Assembly: GCF_003933235.1 (NCBI RefSeq)
Contig: NZ_RWJI01000002.1
Location: 310,001-374,000 of the forward strand
DNA from: Sphingorhabdus wooponensis
GTDB taxonomy: Bacteria; Pseudomonadota; Alphaproteobacteria; Sphingomonadales; Sphingomonadaceae
Reading direction: 5' to 3'
DNA length: 64,000 nucleotides
This document shows, piece by piece, positions 42,879-53,877 of this stretch. The notes under the pieces were generated by a model. It saw nothing but the letters and a program-made list of their open reading frames with translations. It was not told the origin of the DNA and made no database searches. Position 1 is the first letter of the stretch. The number at the start of each line of letters is the position of its first letter. Position numbers and translations under genes: made by a program.

Positions 42879-43775
42879 TCAAATTCCTTCTGGTGCTGCA
42901 ACTCCTGCACGGCGGTGCGCGGCAACCAAAGTATTGCGCAGCAAACACGCAATCGTCATTGGCCCAACACCGCCCGGAACGGGGGTTATGGCGCCAGCAT
43001 GGCGCAACGCATCGTCAAAGGCAACGTCGCCGACCAAACGGCCTTTGCTTTGGCCTGCTTCGGGCTCCAAGCGATTGATACCAACATCAATCACTACGGC
43101 ACCTGGCTTCAACCAATCGCCGGTCACCATCTCCGCGCGGCCAACAGCAGCCACAACAATGTCTGCACGGCGTACGACATCGGGCAAATCCTGCGTGCGG
43201 CTATGCGCGATAGTAACAGTGCAGTTTTCGGCCAGCAGCAATTGCGCCATCGGTTTACCGACAATGTTGGACCGCCCGATGACCACGGCGTTCTTGCCGG
43301 ACAGGTCGCCCATATGGTCCTTCAACAGCATTAAGCAGCCTAGCGGCGTGCACGGGACAAACGCCTCTTCACCAACGGCCAGACGCCCCGCGTTGACGAC
43401 GTGAAAGCCATCAACATCCTTGCCAGGATCAATCGCGGCGATCACGGCTTTATCATCCATATGCGGTGGCAGCGGCAGCTGCACCAATATGCCATCAACG
43501 GCGGCGTCTGCGTTCAGCGTTTCAACGAGCGCGATGAGTTCGTCTTGCGAAACCGACGCAGGCAGGCGATGTTCGAAACTGTTCATGCCCGCTTCGACCG
43601 TCGCTTTCTTCTTGGATCCCACATAGACTTGGCTAGCGGGATCTTCGCCGACAAGGACCACGGCAAGGCCAGGCTTGCGCGCCGTTAATGCGATAAAGCT
43701 TTCAACGGCAGCGGCCACGCGCTGACGCAATTGGGCGGCGAATGCCTTGCCATCAATGATAAATGCGTTGCTCAC
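42879..43775 (-). CDS. folD: Bifunctional methylenetetrahydrofolate dehydrogenase/cyclohydrolase FolD
   Basis: 298 residues. Substrate motif [17 protein letters not shown] with the catalytic lysines, [28 protein letters not shown], and the NADP loop [18 protein letters not shown]. It interconverts 5,10-methylene- and 10-formyl-tetrahydrofolate in the cytoplasm. The start is GTG at 43775, overlapping the yggT stop (GTGA). Confidence 0.96.
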   Translation of the reverse strand: MSNAFIIDGKAFAAQLRQRVAAAVESFIALTARKPGLAVVLVGEDPASQVYVGSKKKATVEAGMNSFEHRLPASVSQDELIALVETLNADAAVDGILVQLPLPPHMDDKAVIAAIDPGKDVDGFHVVNAGRLAVGEEAFVPCTPLGCLMLLKDHMGDLSGKNAVVIGRSNIVGKPMAQLLLAENCTVTIAHSRTQDLPDVVRRADIVVAAVGRAEMVTGDWLKPGAVVIDVGINRLEPEAGQSKGRLVGDVAFDDALRHAGAITPVPGGVGPMTIACLLRNTLVAAHRRAGVAAPEGI

Positions 43776-44074
43776 ATGCCCGCCGCAGAAATATCATTAG
43801 CCACACCCACCAATAGCATCTGCAATATGCGCAGACCGATCAATAACACCATCGGCGAAAAATCAATCATGCCAGTGTCCGGCATGATTTTGCGGATAGG
43901 TTTCAGAAACGGATCTAAAATAACCGAAAGCGCGTGCCAGATGGAGGCGACGATGTTGTTCGATAGGCTGACGACGTTAAACGAAATCAACAAACTGAGG
44001 ATGAATTGAACGATGACAACGGTCGACAGGATCGTCATCAAATATCCAATAATGGAAATAAGCGCGAGAAGCAT
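43772..44074 (-). CDS. YggT-family membrane protein
   Basis: 100 residues, two pairs of hydrophobic segments around the motif [31 protein letters not shown]. YggT proteins are poorly understood and have been linked to cell division, photosynthetic membrane organisation and osmotic tolerance. ATG 44074 is fixed by GGAG six bases upstream; the track extends to 44104 without ribosome site. Translationally coupled to folD. Confidence 0.88.
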   Translation of the reverse strand: MLLALISIIGYLMTILSTVVIVQFILSLLISFNVVSLSNNIVASIWHALSVILDPFLKPIRKIMPDTGMIDFSPMVLLIGLRILQMLLVGVANDISAAGM

Positions 44075-44156
44075 GAAATTCTCCGGAAAAGTGTGTTGCA
44101 GCAATTAGCCGAGGCTGCGCGCTGTATCAACTGCCCAAAACAGCTTAGGCCTTAGT

Positions 44157-45047
44157 TTACTTGTGAATCAGCGTTCCCGCACCCTTTACGGTGAACATTT
44201 CGATCAGCATGGCATGGCTGGTGCGGCCGTCTAAGATAACTGCCGCATCGACGCCAGATTCCACCGCATCAACGCAAGTCTGTATTTTGGGAATCATACC
44301 ACCGCTGATGGTGCCGTCCTTTTGCAGCTCGGCAATCGCCGCAGGATCAAGATCCGTGAGCAACTCACCCGATTTATTCAGCACGCCTGCTACATCAGTC
44401 AAAAGGAACAGGCGCGATGCACCCAATGCGCTCGCCACCGCACCCGCCATTGTGTCGGCGTTGATATTATAGGTGTGGCCATCTGCGCCAACACCAATCG
44501 GCGCGATCACAGGAATCATGCCCGCCGCGCTAATCGTGTCGATAATGCTGCGGTCAACATTGGTTGGTTCGCCGACAAAGCCCAAATCGATATTCCGTTC
44601 GATATGGCTGTCTGGATCCTTTTGTGTGCGCTGCACCTTAGTGGCGGTAACGAACCCACCATCCTTGCCCGATATGCCAAGCGCCTTGCCACCCGCGGCA
44701 TTAATCCAGCCGACCAGTTCCTTGTTAATCGCGCCCGATAGCACCATTTCGGCAATTTTCGCGGTTTCCGCATCGGTAACGCGCAGGCCATCAATAAACT
44801 CGCTCTCGACGCCCAATTTTTTGAGCATGGCGCCAATTTGCGGTCCGCCGCCATGGACGACAACGGGGTTGATACCGACGGCCTTTAACAACACCACATC
44901 ATCAGCGAAATCGCGCGCTAGGCTGGCGTCACCCATCGCATGGCCGCCATATTTGACGACAAAGGTTTTGCCCGCATAACGCTGCAGATAAGGGAGCGCT
45001 TCGGTTAGCGTTTCGGCCTTGGCGAGATTTGCTGGATCAATCGTCAT
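44157..45047 (-). CDS. argB: Acetylglutamate kinase
   Basis: 296 residues, amino-acid-kinase fold: [57 protein letters not shown], and [17 protein letters not shown]. Second step of arginine synthesis (phosphorylation of N-acetylglutamate). The ATG at 45047 overlaps the end of the preceding transporter by 11 bases; the frame is open to 45101. Confidence 0.96.
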   Translation of the reverse strand: MTIDPANLAKAETLTEALPYLQRYAGKTFVVKYGGHAMGDASLARDFADDVVLLKAVGINPVVVHGGGPQIGAMLKKLGVESEFIDGLRVTDAETAKIAEMVLSGAINKELVGWINAAGGKALGISGKDGGFVTATKVQRTQKDPDSHIERNIDLGFVGEPTNVDRSIIDTISAAGMIPVIAPIGVGADGHTYNINADTMAGAVASALGASRLFLLTDVAGVLNKSGELLTDLDPAAIAELQKDGTISGGMIPKIQTCVDAVESGVDAAVILDGRTSHAMLIEMFTVKGAGTLIHK

Positions 45048-45720
45048 GTGCACTGACTGCTTTGGGGTCTGTGCCGTCCAGCTTATGGCCGTAGCGCACA
45101 AAGAAAGTGATGAGCAAAGGCACCATGATCATACTCAGCACGACCTTCGCCAACATTTGGCCTAACAGCAAGTCCGTGATCGGGAACACGCCGTAAAAGG
45201 CAATGCTGACGAACAATAAGGTATCAATTATCTGTGATAACACGGCGGCAATGGCACCGCGCAATGCGACATATTTACCCACGGTGCTTTTCAGACGATC
45301 AAATAGATAGACGTTCAGCATTTGCGAAACGCCATAAGCGACAATGCCTGCGATCCATATACGCGGCGTCTGCCCCATCATGGTGTTGAACGCATCAAGA
45401 TATTTGGCGTCCATTTTCGGTGACGGCGGCAATGAAAGCACCAGCAACGCCAGCAATATCGACGCAATGAGTGGAATGAAGCCATATTTGACCAATCGAT
45501 CCGCAATGGCCTTGCCATGTAGGGCGGCTACCGCGCTGGAAAGGATGACCAGCAAAAGAAACGGAAAAATGCCCGCCTCGACCGCCAACGGCCCTAAAGA
45601 AACCTGTTTATTTCCAAGCACGCCGGCAATGCACGCCATGCCGCCATAAATGATTGAAAACATGAAAAGCGATTTCGGGATATTCCCGTCTGCTGCGCGT
45701 AATGTGGTCTGATTAGTCAT
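45037..45720 (-). CDS. Queuosine precursor transporter (VUT/YhhQ, DUF165)
   Basis: 227 residues, six or seven hydrophobic segments; family features [22 protein letters not shown] and the late [37 protein letters not shown]. Imports a 7-deazaguanine precursor of queuosine across the inner membrane. Followed by argB on the same strand with a small overlap. Confidence 0.9.
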   Translation of the reverse strand: MTNQTTLRAADGNIPKSLFMFSIIYGGMACIAGVLGNKQVSLGPLAVEAGIFPFLLLVILSSAVAALHGKAIADRLVKYGFIPLIASILLALLVLSLPPSPKMDAKYLDAFNTMMGQTPRIWIAGIVAYGVSQMLNVYLFDRLKSTVGKYVALRGAIAAVLSQIIDTLLFVSIAFYGVFPITDLLLGQMLAKVVLSMIMVPLLITFFVRYGHKLDGTDPKAVSAHDD

Positions 45721-45893
45721 CCAAAACTGACTAGCGTCTAATTTTATTGGCGCAAGACTAACGATGGCGCTAGGTCATGCTGGGAAACATAAAATGCCGT
45801 TGCGCGGGTCTCTTTCAGCGCCTTCATTCCTACATCTCTAGGAGTAAGGTATAGAAAAGAAATCTAGGATGACGGTTTTCGGGGAAGCTATAC

Positions 45894-47159
45894 ATGCAAA
45901 TTTTATTGAGCATCGCGGGCATGGTCGTGATTCTGGCGATTGCGGTTTTGTTGTCATCCAACCGCCGCGCGATTAAGTTCCGTGTGGTCGGTGCGGCTTT
46001 TGCCCTGCAGGCAAGTCTTGCGGCCTTGGTGCTGTACACATCATGGGGCAAGGTTGCATTGAACGCCGCGTCGACCGGCGTATCCAATTTGCTCGGTTAT
46101 TCGGCTAAAGGCACCCAGTTCATTTTTGGTCCGCTGGCCTCTCCAGAAATCGGCGGCAACAGCTTTGCGATTGCTGCCTTGCCCGTTATCATCTTTTTCG
46201 CTTCGTTAATTTCCATCCTCTATTATTTGGGCATCATGCAATATGTGATCCGCTGGATTGGTGGTGGGTTACAAAAAATTACGGGCATCTCCAAAGTCGA
46301 GAGCCTGTGCGCCGCCGCCAATATTTTCGTTGGCCAGTCGGAGTCGCCATTGGTCATTCGGCCTTATCTTGCGGGCTTGAGGCCTGAACAATTATTCTGC
46401 GTCATGACCGTTGGCATGGCGGGCGTTGCCGGCACCATTCTTGCTGCTTATGCATCCATGGGCATTCGCATTGATTATCTGCTTGCCGCAGCCTTTATGT
46501 CGGCACCCGGCGGCATATTGATGGCAAAAATCATGATGCCTGACGTCCCGCCTGTTATGTTGGCAGAGGGCGAACCCGCATTGGCCAACCCGCATCCTGA
46601 TGATGAGCCAGAAATGGCCCATGAGGATGAGGAAGAGAAGCCTGCAAACATCATCATGGCCGCAGCGCAAGGCGCACAAACCGGCGTGAAGCTCGCAGTT
46701 GCCGTGGGTGCGATGGTGCTGGCATTCGTTGCATTGGTCGCTTTGGCAAATGGTATTTTGGGCGGCATTGGTGGCTGGTTCGGTATGCCGGAGTTGAGCT
46801 TTCAGCAGATTGTTGGCTATGTTTTTGCACCCATCATGTTCCTGCTCGGCGTGCCATGGCATGAAGCCATACAGGCTGGCGGGCTTTTCGGAACGAAGAT
46901 CGTTTTGAATGAGTTTGTCGCCTTCATCGACTTGGGCGCTCTGAAGGACCTGTCCCCTTCGACTGTTGGCATCGTCACCTTTGCCTTGTGCGGCTTTGCC
47001 AATTTCAGTTCGATCGCAATCCAGATGGCCGTCACCGGAAGCCTTGCACCCAATCAACGCCCGATGATTGCAAAGCTTGGACTGAAGGCACTGGCCGCGG
47101 GGTCGCTGTCAAACCTGATGAGTGCTGCGCTGGCGGGACTATTTTTGTCGCTGACCTAA
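45894..47159 (+). CDS. nupC: NupC-type concentrative nucleoside transporter
   Basis: 421 residues with about ten hydrophobic segments. CNT signature SKVESLCAAANIFVGQSESPLVIRPYL (residues 139-165) and GFANFSSIAIQMA near 365. An acidic cytoplasmic loop (HPDDEPEMAHEDEEEKP) sits after helix 6. A nucleoside/cation symporter of the inner membrane. No ribosome site is obvious near the ATG, and nothing distinctive was found in the 170-bp gap upstream. Confidence 0.93.
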   Translation: MQILLSIAGMVVILAIAVLLSSNRRAIKFRVVGAAFALQASLAALVLYTSWGKVALNAASTGVSNLLGYSAKGTQFIFGPLASPEIGGNSFAIAALPVIIFFASLISILYYLGIMQYVIRWIGGGLQKITGISKVESLCAAANIFVGQSESPLVIRPYLAGLRPEQLFCVMTVGMAGVAGTILAAYASMGIRIDYLLAAAFMSAPGGILMAKIMMPDVPPVMLAEGEPALANPHPDDEPEMAHEDEEEKPANIIMAAAQGAQTGVKLAVAVGAMVLAFVALVALANGILGGIGGWFGMPELSFQQIVGYVFAPIMFLLGVPWHEAIQAGGLFGTKIVLNEFVAFIDLGALKDLSPSTVGIVTFALCGFANFSSIAIQMAVTGSLAPNQRPMIAKLGLKALAAGSLSNLMSAALAGLFLSLT

Positions 47160-47177
47160 TCTAGGGTCAGCAGCGCA

Positions 47178-49778
47178 TCAGTTTTCGCCAGCGGCGCGCT
47201 TGAGTTCATACAATAAGTCCAGCGCCGCGCGTGGACTGAGCGCGTCAATGTCGAGATCGGTCAGTTTCTCGCGCAAGGCATCAACCTTGGCCTCGGCGGC
47301 GTCGATAGCGGCGCTGAACAAGGGCAAATCGCCAAGCCCCGCCGCAAGGCCGCCGGTTTCTGCGCGGCCTTTTTCGAGCTTCGCAAGCACCGCGCTTGCA
47401 CGCGCCACCACCTGCGGCGGAAGGCCGGCAAGCTTTGCCACCGCAATGCCATAGCTTCGGTCGGCAGGGCCATCTGCAAGCTCGTGCAAAAGCACCAAAT
47501 CGCCTTTATATTCCTTTGCGCGCACATGGTGCAGCGACAGCGCGTCAAGGCTGTCCGCCAACCGTGTCAATTCATGATAATGCGTTGCGAACAGGCATCT
47601 GCAGCGGTTGGTTTCGTGAATGCCCTCCACCACGGCCCAAGCAATAGCAAGGCCATCATAAGTTGATGTACCGCGCCCAACCTCATCCAATATGACGAAG
47701 CTGCGTTCGGTCGCTTGGGCCAGAATGGCGGCGGTTTCCACCATTTCAACCATGAAGGTGGACCGTCCGCGCGCTAAATTGTCGGATGCACCAACGCGGC
47801 TGAACAAGCGGTCGACAAGGCCCAACCGCGCAGAGGTTGCAGGAACATAGCTCCCCGCCTGTGCCAACAAAACGATCAACGCATTCTGCCGCAAAAAGGT
47901 CGACTTACCGCCCATATTCGGGCCGCTGACCAACCACAGCCGCTTTTCGGGCGACAGCGCGCAGTCATTGGCAATGAAACGATCGCCCGATTTTGCCAGC
48001 GCGCTTTCGACAACGGGGTGCCGCCCCCCTTGTATCTCAAGGCACGGATGCGCCACAAAATTTGGACGGCACCAGTTGCTCTCCGCAGCACGTTCGGCGA
48101 GCGCAGCGGACACATCTATGCGCGCCAAGGCATCAGCGCTTATGGCGATGGCATCGCGGCGGGACAATATCAGCGTTATCAGCTCTTCCAGATGCGCCGC
48201 CTCAGCCGCCAACGCATGACCGCTAGCTTGCGTGATTCGTAATGCTTCTTCATGCAATTCCGGCGAATTGAACCGCACCGCGCCGGCCATTGTTTGCCGA
48301 TGCGTGAAGCCTGTGCCTGGAGCCATCAACGCATCGCCATACTTGGCAGGCACCTCAACAAAATAGCCAAGAACGGCATTGTGTCGGATTTTGAGCGCGG
48401 ATATGCCTGTCGCCTCGCGATAACGCGCCTCCAACTGCGCGATCGCTTGACGTCCATCGCGACCCGCCACCCGCAGCACATCCAAAGCAGCATCATAGCC
48501 TTCGGCGATATAGCCGCCCTGTGTGGTGTCGGTGGGTGGCGATGCCACCAAAGCGCGGGCGAGCAGATCCACCATATGGCCATGGCCATCCAATGCGGGC
48601 AAAAGTTGATCCAGCAGCTCTGGCCGGTCCGCCATAGCCCCCAAACGCTCACGCAATGCCCGCGCTGCATCCAACCCGTCACGTATCTGGCCCAAGTCCC
48701 TTGGGCTGCCCCGTCCCGCCACAACCCGTCCAAGGGCGCGCGCAATATCGGGGAGTTGGCGTAAGGCCGCGCGGACAGCATCGCGGGTTAATGGCGCGTC
48801 ATGGAACCATTGCACCAAGGCCAAGCGCGCATCAATTTTCGCTTTGTCCATCAACGGTGCTGCAAGATCGGTCGCCAGTTGCCGCGCACCTGCGCCCGTA
48901 ATCGTGCGGTCAACCTCGGCCAATAACGACCCTGTGCGTCCGCCCTTGCTGGCGCTGTTAATTTCCAGACTGTCGCGCGTCGCCTGATCAATCAAAAGAT
49001 GTTCATGCACCTCACGGCGGACGGGGAGTTTTAAGAAGGGCATTTTGCCCTGTCCGGCATGGGCGAGATAGGAAATCAGGCCACCCGCCGCCGCCTGCTC
49101 CGCACGCGTGACAGGGCCAATGCTATCAAGCGTATTGAGGGCGAAATGTTGCCGCAACATATCGCCGCCAACAACGCTGTCAAAATCTGCCCGTGGCCGC
49201 ATGATGGCGCCCGGCAGTTCTACAAACCCGTCGGGCACAACCAACTCGCTGGCAGAAAGCCGCGCCAACTCCGCCTCAAGCGCGCCACCCGTTACCGTGA
49301 CCAACTCAAAATAGCCCGTTGAAATATCAGCGGCGGCTATCCCAAAAAAATCCCCGATTTGCGCCACTGCCACGAGCATATTAGATGCCCAGCTATCAAG
49401 TAAGCTATCCTCGGTCAGCGTCCCTGCGGTCACAAAACGCACAATATCGCGCGTCACCAGCGTCTTTCCACCGCGCGCCTTGGCTTGATCAGGGCTTTCC
49501 GTCTGCTCGGCAATCGCGACGCGATGTCCCGCCTTAATCAACCGCGCCAAATACCCTTCGGCCGCATGGACAGGCACGCCGCACATGGGGATTGGCTTGC
49601 CCTCATGTTCCCCGCGGGATGTTAACGCGATGTCCAACGTCGCTGCCGCGGCGCGCGCATCATCAAAGAATAATTCGAAAAAATCTCCCATGCGGTAGAA
49701 CAGCAGGCAATCCCCTGCTTTGGCTTTCAAACCAAGATATTGCACCATCATGGGTGTCGGTGTGTTGTCCCCCGCCAT
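47178..49778 (-). CDS. mutS: DNA mismatch repair protein MutS
   Basis: 866 residues from ATG 49778 (the frame is open to 49877). Mismatch-binding FYRMGDFFELFFDDA near residue 30, clamp and lever domains, then the ATPase: Walker A SGPNMGGKSTFLRQ, Walker B SFVILDEVGRGTSTYDGLAIAWA, and LFATHYHELT. Recognises mismatches and starts repair. Divergent from maeB with about 100 bp between the starts and convergent with nupC. Confidence 0.97.
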   Translation of the reverse strand: MAGDNTPTPMMVQYLGLKAKAGDCLLFYRMGDFFELFFDDARAAAATLDIALTSRGEHEGKPIPMCGVPVHAAEGYLARLIKAGHRVAIAEQTESPDQAKARGGKTLVTRDIVRFVTAGTLTEDSLLDSWASNMLVAVAQIGDFFGIAAADISTGYFELVTVTGGALEAELARLSASELVVPDGFVELPGAIMRPRADFDSVVGGDMLRQHFALNTLDSIGPVTRAEQAAAGGLISYLAHAGQGKMPFLKLPVRREVHEHLLIDQATRDSLEINSASKGGRTGSLLAEVDRTITGAGARQLATDLAAPLMDKAKIDARLALVQWFHDAPLTRDAVRAALRQLPDIARALGRVVAGRGSPRDLGQIRDGLDAARALRERLGAMADRPELLDQLLPALDGHGHMVDLLARALVASPPTDTTQGGYIAEGYDAALDVLRVAGRDGRQAIAQLEARYREATGISALKIRHNAVLGYFVEVPAKYGDALMAPGTGFTHRQTMAGAVRFNSPELHEEALRITQASGHALAAEAAHLEELITLILSRRDAIAISADALARIDVSAALAERAAESNWCRPNFVAHPCLEIQGGRHPVVESALAKSGDRFIANDCALSPEKRLWLVSGPNMGGKSTFLRQNALIVLLAQAGSYVPATSARLGLVDRLFSRVGASDNLARGRSTFMVEMVETAAILAQATERSFVILDEVGRGTSTYDGLAIAWAVVEGIHETNRCRCLFATHYHELTRLADSLDALSLHHVRAKEYKGDLVLLHELADGPADRSYGIAVAKLAGLPPQVVARASAVLAKLEKGRAETGGLAAGLGDLPLFSAAIDAAEAKVDALREKLTDLDIDALSPRAALDLLYELKRAAGEN

Positions 49779-49879
49779 AAACAAGGTGTTAGCGAAGCCT
49801 GTCGGGCGGGGCAATGCTTGCCCTTGCCGCAGCGGCGCGTTAGGGCTGAAATATTGAATAAAAATGGTCAGGGCCAAGA

Positions 49880-52141
49880 ATGAACGATAGTGACGTCCAA
49901 ATCACCCCGCAGGAAGCGCTCGATTTCCATGCGCAAGGGCGCCCGGGGAAAATCGAAATCGTAGCGACCAAGCCCATGGCGACTCAGCGTGACCTGAGCC
50001 TAGCCTATTCGCCTGGCGTCGCTGTGCCGGTGCAGGCCATTTATGATGATCCCGCCACAGCTTATGATTACACCGCCAAGGGCAATCTCGTCGCGGTCAT
50101 CTCCAACGGCACTGCTATTCTGGGCATGGGCAATTTAGGGGCCTTGGCATCAAAGCCTGTGATGGAAGGCAAGGCCGTTTTATTCAAACGCTTCGCCGAC
50201 GTCGACTCCATCGACATTGAAGTGAACACCCAAGATGCGCAGCGCTTCATTGATGCGGTTGAATTGTTGGAGCCAACCTTTGGCGGCATCAATTTGGAAG
50301 ATATCGCTGCGCCCGATTGCTTCATCATTGAACAAACATTGAAAGAACGGATGAACATCCCCGTCTTTCATGATGATCAACATGGCACGGCGATTATTGC
50401 TGCCGCAGGATTGATCAATGCGTGCGAGCTGACTGGAAAGTCCCTGAAAGATATTAAGATTGTCTGCAATGGGGCTGGTGCGGCAGCGATTGCCTGCACT
50501 GAGCTCATCAAGGGCATGGGCGTGCCGCACAATAATGTCATCATGTGCGATCGGACGGGCGTCATTTATCAGGGCCGGACGGAAGGCATGGACCAATGGA
50601 AGTCTGCCCATGCCGCAAAAACCACCGCCCGCACTCTCGCAGAAGCCATTGTCGGCGCAGATGTGTTTCTGGGGCTGTCGGCGGCCAATGCCTTGAGCGC
50701 TGATATGGTAAAATCCATGACCGATCAGCCGATCATTTTTGCTATGGCAAATCCCGACCCCGAAATTTCGCCGCCTGTGGCGCGGGCCGCGCGGCCGGAT
50801 GCGATTATCGCGACGGGTCGTTCAGATTTCCCTAATCAGGTCAACAATGTACTGTGCTTCCCTTTCCTGTTCCGCGGCGCTTTGGATGTGCGGGCAACCA
50901 CTATCAATGAGCCGATGAAAATTGCGGCTTCGCATGCACTGGCGCAACTGGCACGTGAAACTGTGCCTGAAGAAGTGGCTGCAGCTTATGGTGGCCTGAT
51001 GCATAAATTCGGCCGGGATTATATCATCCCGTCGCCGTTCGACCCGCGTCTGATGGAAATTGTTGCCTCCGCCGTAGCCAAAGCCGCGATGGATTCGGGC
51101 GTCGCGCAAAAGCCGATTGCGGATATGAACGCCTATCGCGCCAGCCTGCGTGCGCGGCAGAACCCAACGACATCGGCGCTCACACAGGTGTATGAAGCGG
51201 CCCGCGCCAAACCCAAGCGCGTCATTTTTGCGGAAGCCGAGGAAGATGTGGTGGTCCGCGCCGCCGTCCAGTTTAAACAAGATGGTTATGGCATACCGGT
51301 TCTGATTGGCCGCGACGCCCGCGTGACGGAGAAGCTGATGGAGCTCGGGGCTAACCCCGATGATTATGAAATCCACAACAGCGTCACTAGCCCGCTCGTC
51401 GAAAAAATGGTCGATCGACTGTATAACCGCCTGCAACGCCGCGGTTATCTGCGCCGCGATATTCAGCGGATGGTTAACCGTGACCGCAATATCTTTGGCG
51501 CGTTACTGCTACAAATGGATCAGGCCGACGCGATGATCACTGGTGTTACGCGCACCTTTGGCCAAACGTTGCGCGAACTGCGCCGCGTACTTGACCCGAA
51601 AAAGGATGCCGTGCCCTTTGGTGTTCACGTCATGGTGGGCAAAACGCACACAGTATTTATTGCCGATACCACCGTTAACGAGCGCCCAAGCGCAGAAGAA
51701 CTTGCGCATATCGCCGAGAAAACTGCCGGTGTTGCCCGCCGCATGGGGCATGTGCCGCGGGTTGCGTTTCTGTCCTTTTCCACTTTTGGCAATCCGGCGG
51801 GAACCTGGCTCAACAACATCCGTGATGCGGTTGCCATATTGGACGCCCGTCGAACCGATTTCGAATATGAAGGCGACATGCCGCCCGACGTTGCGCTGAA
51901 CCCAGATTTGATGAAAAACTACCCATTCTGTCGTCTATCTGGCCCCGCAAATGTTCTGATTATGCCCGGGCTTCAGTCGGCAAATCTCTCAGCCAAGTTG
52001 CTACGTGAATTGGGCGGGGATCAAGTCATTGGCCCCATGTTGCTGGGCATAGAGCGACAAGTACAAGTCGCAACCATGGCGTCCAGCACCAGTGACCTTG
52101 TAACGCTCGCGGTGCTAGCTGCTGCAGGGATTGCAGAGTAG
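49880..52141 (+). CDS. maeB: NADP-dependent malic enzyme with phosphotransacetylase-like domain
   Basis: 753 residues. Malic enzyme part (1-430): SLAYSPGVAVPVQAIYDDPATAYDYT, NLEDIAAPDCF, FHDDQHGTAIIAAAGLINA, NGAGAAAIACTEL. C-terminal PTA-like domain (430-753), which in MaeB is regulatory, responding to acetyl-CoA. Converts malate to pyruvate, CO2 and NADPH. Confidence 0.96.
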   Translation: MNDSDVQITPQEALDFHAQGRPGKIEIVATKPMATQRDLSLAYSPGVAVPVQAIYDDPATAYDYTAKGNLVAVISNGTAILGMGNLGALASKPVMEGKAVLFKRFADVDSIDIEVNTQDAQRFIDAVELLEPTFGGINLEDIAAPDCFIIEQTLKERMNIPVFHDDQHGTAIIAAAGLINACELTGKSLKDIKIVCNGAGAAAIACTELIKGMGVPHNNVIMCDRTGVIYQGRTEGMDQWKSAHAAKTTARTLAEAIVGADVFLGLSAANALSADMVKSMTDQPIIFAMANPDPEISPPVARAARPDAIIATGRSDFPNQVNNVLCFPFLFRGALDVRATTINEPMKIAASHALAQLARETVPEEVAAAYGGLMHKFGRDYIIPSPFDPRLMEIVASAVAKAAMDSGVAQKPIADMNAYRASLRARQNPTTSALTQVYEAARAKPKRVIFAEAEEDVVVRAAVQFKQDGYGIPVLIGRDARVTEKLMELGANPDDYEIHNSVTSPLVEKMVDRLYNRLQRRGYLRRDIQRMVNRDRNIFGALLLQMDQADAMITGVTRTFGQTLRELRRVLDPKKDAVPFGVHVMVGKTHTVFIADTTVNERPSAEELAHIAEKTAGVARRMGHVPRVAFLSFSTFGNPAGTWLNNIRDAVAILDARRTDFEYEGDMPPDVALNPDLMKNYPFCRLSGPANVLIMPGLQSANLSAKLLRELGGDQVIGPMLLGIERQVQVATMASSTSDLVTLAVLAAAGIAE

Positions 52142-52231
52142 TCAGCGCCCTTCTGGACATGTTTTTGCTCTGCACACCCTTGGCGTCAGCGTGCCGGTGA
52201 ATCTGTACGCAATGGGAAAGTTGCTAAAGAC

Positions 52232-52705
52232 TTAGTTCGGGCTGTTCGGTGTCGCGCCTTGGCTGCCACCGGCACCGACCGCGCCAATATTGCCAAAAAT
52301 TTCTTCGAACAAGCTGCTGTCACGGCCCAATGTCGGCGTTTTGTCGCCTTCAGGGCTGATCTTGGAAATCAACTCCGTGCCCGTTTGGGAGATAGATGCG
52401 ACATTACCTGCCGCGTCAAAACGGACCTTTAGGACAAATTGTTTGTCGGCCTCTGGCTGCGAAAACGCTAATTGCTTCGCGTCACGAGAGTAATAATACC
52501 AATCATTCTGGTCAAACTGGCCAACAAAGGTGGGGCGGCCAAGCGATGCCTGCACCGATTCCTTATTGTCGACACCAGGCTGCACCGAGTTCAGCAAAGT
52601 CTGATCACCAATATAGCCCTGATGCGAGCGCAGTCGCGTGCATCCCGTGGACACAGTCAATGCGGCAATCAATGTTGCAAGACCGGCAATTTGCGACATG
52701 CGCAT
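52232..52705 (-). CDS. bamE: Outer-membrane assembly lipoprotein BamE (SmpA/OmlA)
   Basis: 157 residues. Lipobox VSTGC, then the BamE fold: QTLLNSVQPGVDNKESVQASLGRPTF and DWYYYSRDAKQLAF. Subunit of the BAM complex, anchored in the outer membrane. ATG 52705 is fixed by GGAG six bases upstream. It is divergent from the bc1 chaperone gene, an arrangement common in Alphaproteobacteria. Confidence 0.92.
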   Translation of the reverse strand: MRMSQIAGLATLIAALTVSTGCTRLRSHQGYIGDQTLLNSVQPGVDNKESVQASLGRPTFVGQFDQNDWYYYSRDAKQLAFSQPEADKQFVLKVRFDAAGNVASISQTGTELISKISPEGDKTPTLGRDSSLFEEIFGNIGAVGAGGSQGATPNSPN

Positions 52706-52816
52706 AGACTTCTCCGCTAATCCACTAAACTTGGGCCTTTGCCATTGCATCCTTAAGGCGCAATATCAATATGCAATCCCAGATGAATGCCCGATGAGTA
52801 AGGATAAAAAGCCGTT

Positions 52817-53341
52817 ATGACATTATTGAAACGACTGTTCGGCAACGGGCAACCTGACCCCAAAACGAAGCTTGTCCCTTTATACAACCAAATTGTTGCC
52901 AAGGCACGGGAACCGCATTGGTATGTTGAGGGCCAAGTGCCAGACAGCCTTGATGGCAGGTTCGACATGGTCGCGACCATATTGTCGCTCGTGCTTTTGC
53001 GGCTGGAAGACAGTCAAGCCCACGCCCTTGATATGGCACGGCTGACAGAGGTTTTTGTCGATGACATGGACGGTCAGCTCCGTGAGGTTGGCATTGGGGA
53101 CATGATTGTCGGAAAACATATTGGTCAGATTATGAGCGCCGTCGGCGGTAGGCTAGGTGCGCTCAGGACTGCCATGGACGATCATAGCACCCTTGACGAT
53201 GCCTTGGTCCGCAACATCTATCGCAGCGCTGCACCCTCGCCTGAGGCGCTTGCGCACACACGTCAGGGCTTGCTTGACGTCGAACGTGCGCTTGGCGCGC
53301 AATTGCCTGACATGTTGTTGGAGGGCGATGCCAAATGGTAA
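52817..53341 (+). CDS. Ubiquinol-cytochrome c chaperone (CBP3 family)
   Basis: 174 residues. LYNQIVAKAREPHWYVEGQVPDSLDGRFDMVATILSLVLLRLE is the family core, followed by FVDDMDGQLREVGIGDMIVGKHI. Helps assembly of the cytochrome bc1 complex, in mitochondria and Alphaproteobacteria. Its end overlaps the next gene by 7 bases, a coupled pair with the YceD protein. Confidence 0.92.
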   Translation: MTLLKRLFGNGQPDPKTKLVPLYNQIVAKAREPHWYVEGQVPDSLDGRFDMVATILSLVLLRLEDSQAHALDMARLTEVFVDDMDGQLREVGIGDMIVGKHIGQIMSAVGGRLGALRTAMDDHSTLDDALVRNIYRSAAPSPEALAHTRQGLLDVERALGAQLPDMLLEGDAKW

Positions 53342-53865
53342 CTGCCAATGAATTCAGCCATGTCATCAAGCTGTCTGAAGTGGGGAGCCATAGCCGCAAT
53401 ATCCAATTATCGGCGGACGAGGCAGCGCGCGCTGGCCTGATGGCGCGTTTTGATTTGGCGGCATTGGATTCGCTAAAGGCAGAGATTTCGCTGGCACATG
53501 ATGCCGAAGGCGTCGTTGCAACAGGTCGTTTCACCGCTGACCTCGCGCAATATTGCATTGCATCGCATGATCCCGTTCCGGCCAAAATGGATGAAATGGT
53601 GCATATTCGTTTCATCCCCGAACCTGTGATGAGCGGCGAAGTTGAGCTGGAATTAGAAGCCGACGATTGCGACACGATGTTCCACGATGGCCAGACGATT
53701 GATCTGGGCGAGGCAGTCGCACAATCGCTTGGCCTTGCGCTCAACCCTTATCCGCGCAGTCCGGAGGCGGAAAAAATGCTGAAAGCCGCTGGCGTAAAGA
53801 GCGAGGAAGATGTGGTTCCAACCGGCGCTTTGGCTGGCCTTAAGGACTTATTGGCCAAAAAATGA
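53335..53865 (+). CDS. YceD family protein (DUF177)
   Basis: 176 residues. The C-terminal half carries the DUF177 signature: E-A-D-D-C-D-T-M-F-H-D-G-Q-T-I-D-L-G-E followed by LGLALNPYPRSPEAE. Bacterial YceD is linked to 23S rRNA accumulation; it commonly precedes rpmF and plsX, but here a CDP-alcohol transferase follows instead. Confidence 0.9.
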   Translation: MVTANEFSHVIKLSEVGSHSRNIQLSADEAARAGLMARFDLAALDSLKAEISLAHDAEGVVATGRFTADLAQYCIASHDPVPAKMDEMVHIRFIPEPVMSGEVELELEADDCDTMFHDGQTIDLGEAVAQSLGLALNPYPRSPEAEKMLKAAGVKSEEDVVPTGALAGLKDLLAKK

Positions 53866-53877
53866 CAGGTGTACGCC

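Noticed and set aside
53163-53744. A 193-codon minus-strand frame across the bc1 chaperone and yceD genes
   Set aside because: Opposite to two recognisable genes, with Ser/Arg/Ala-rich composition; no support as a gene.
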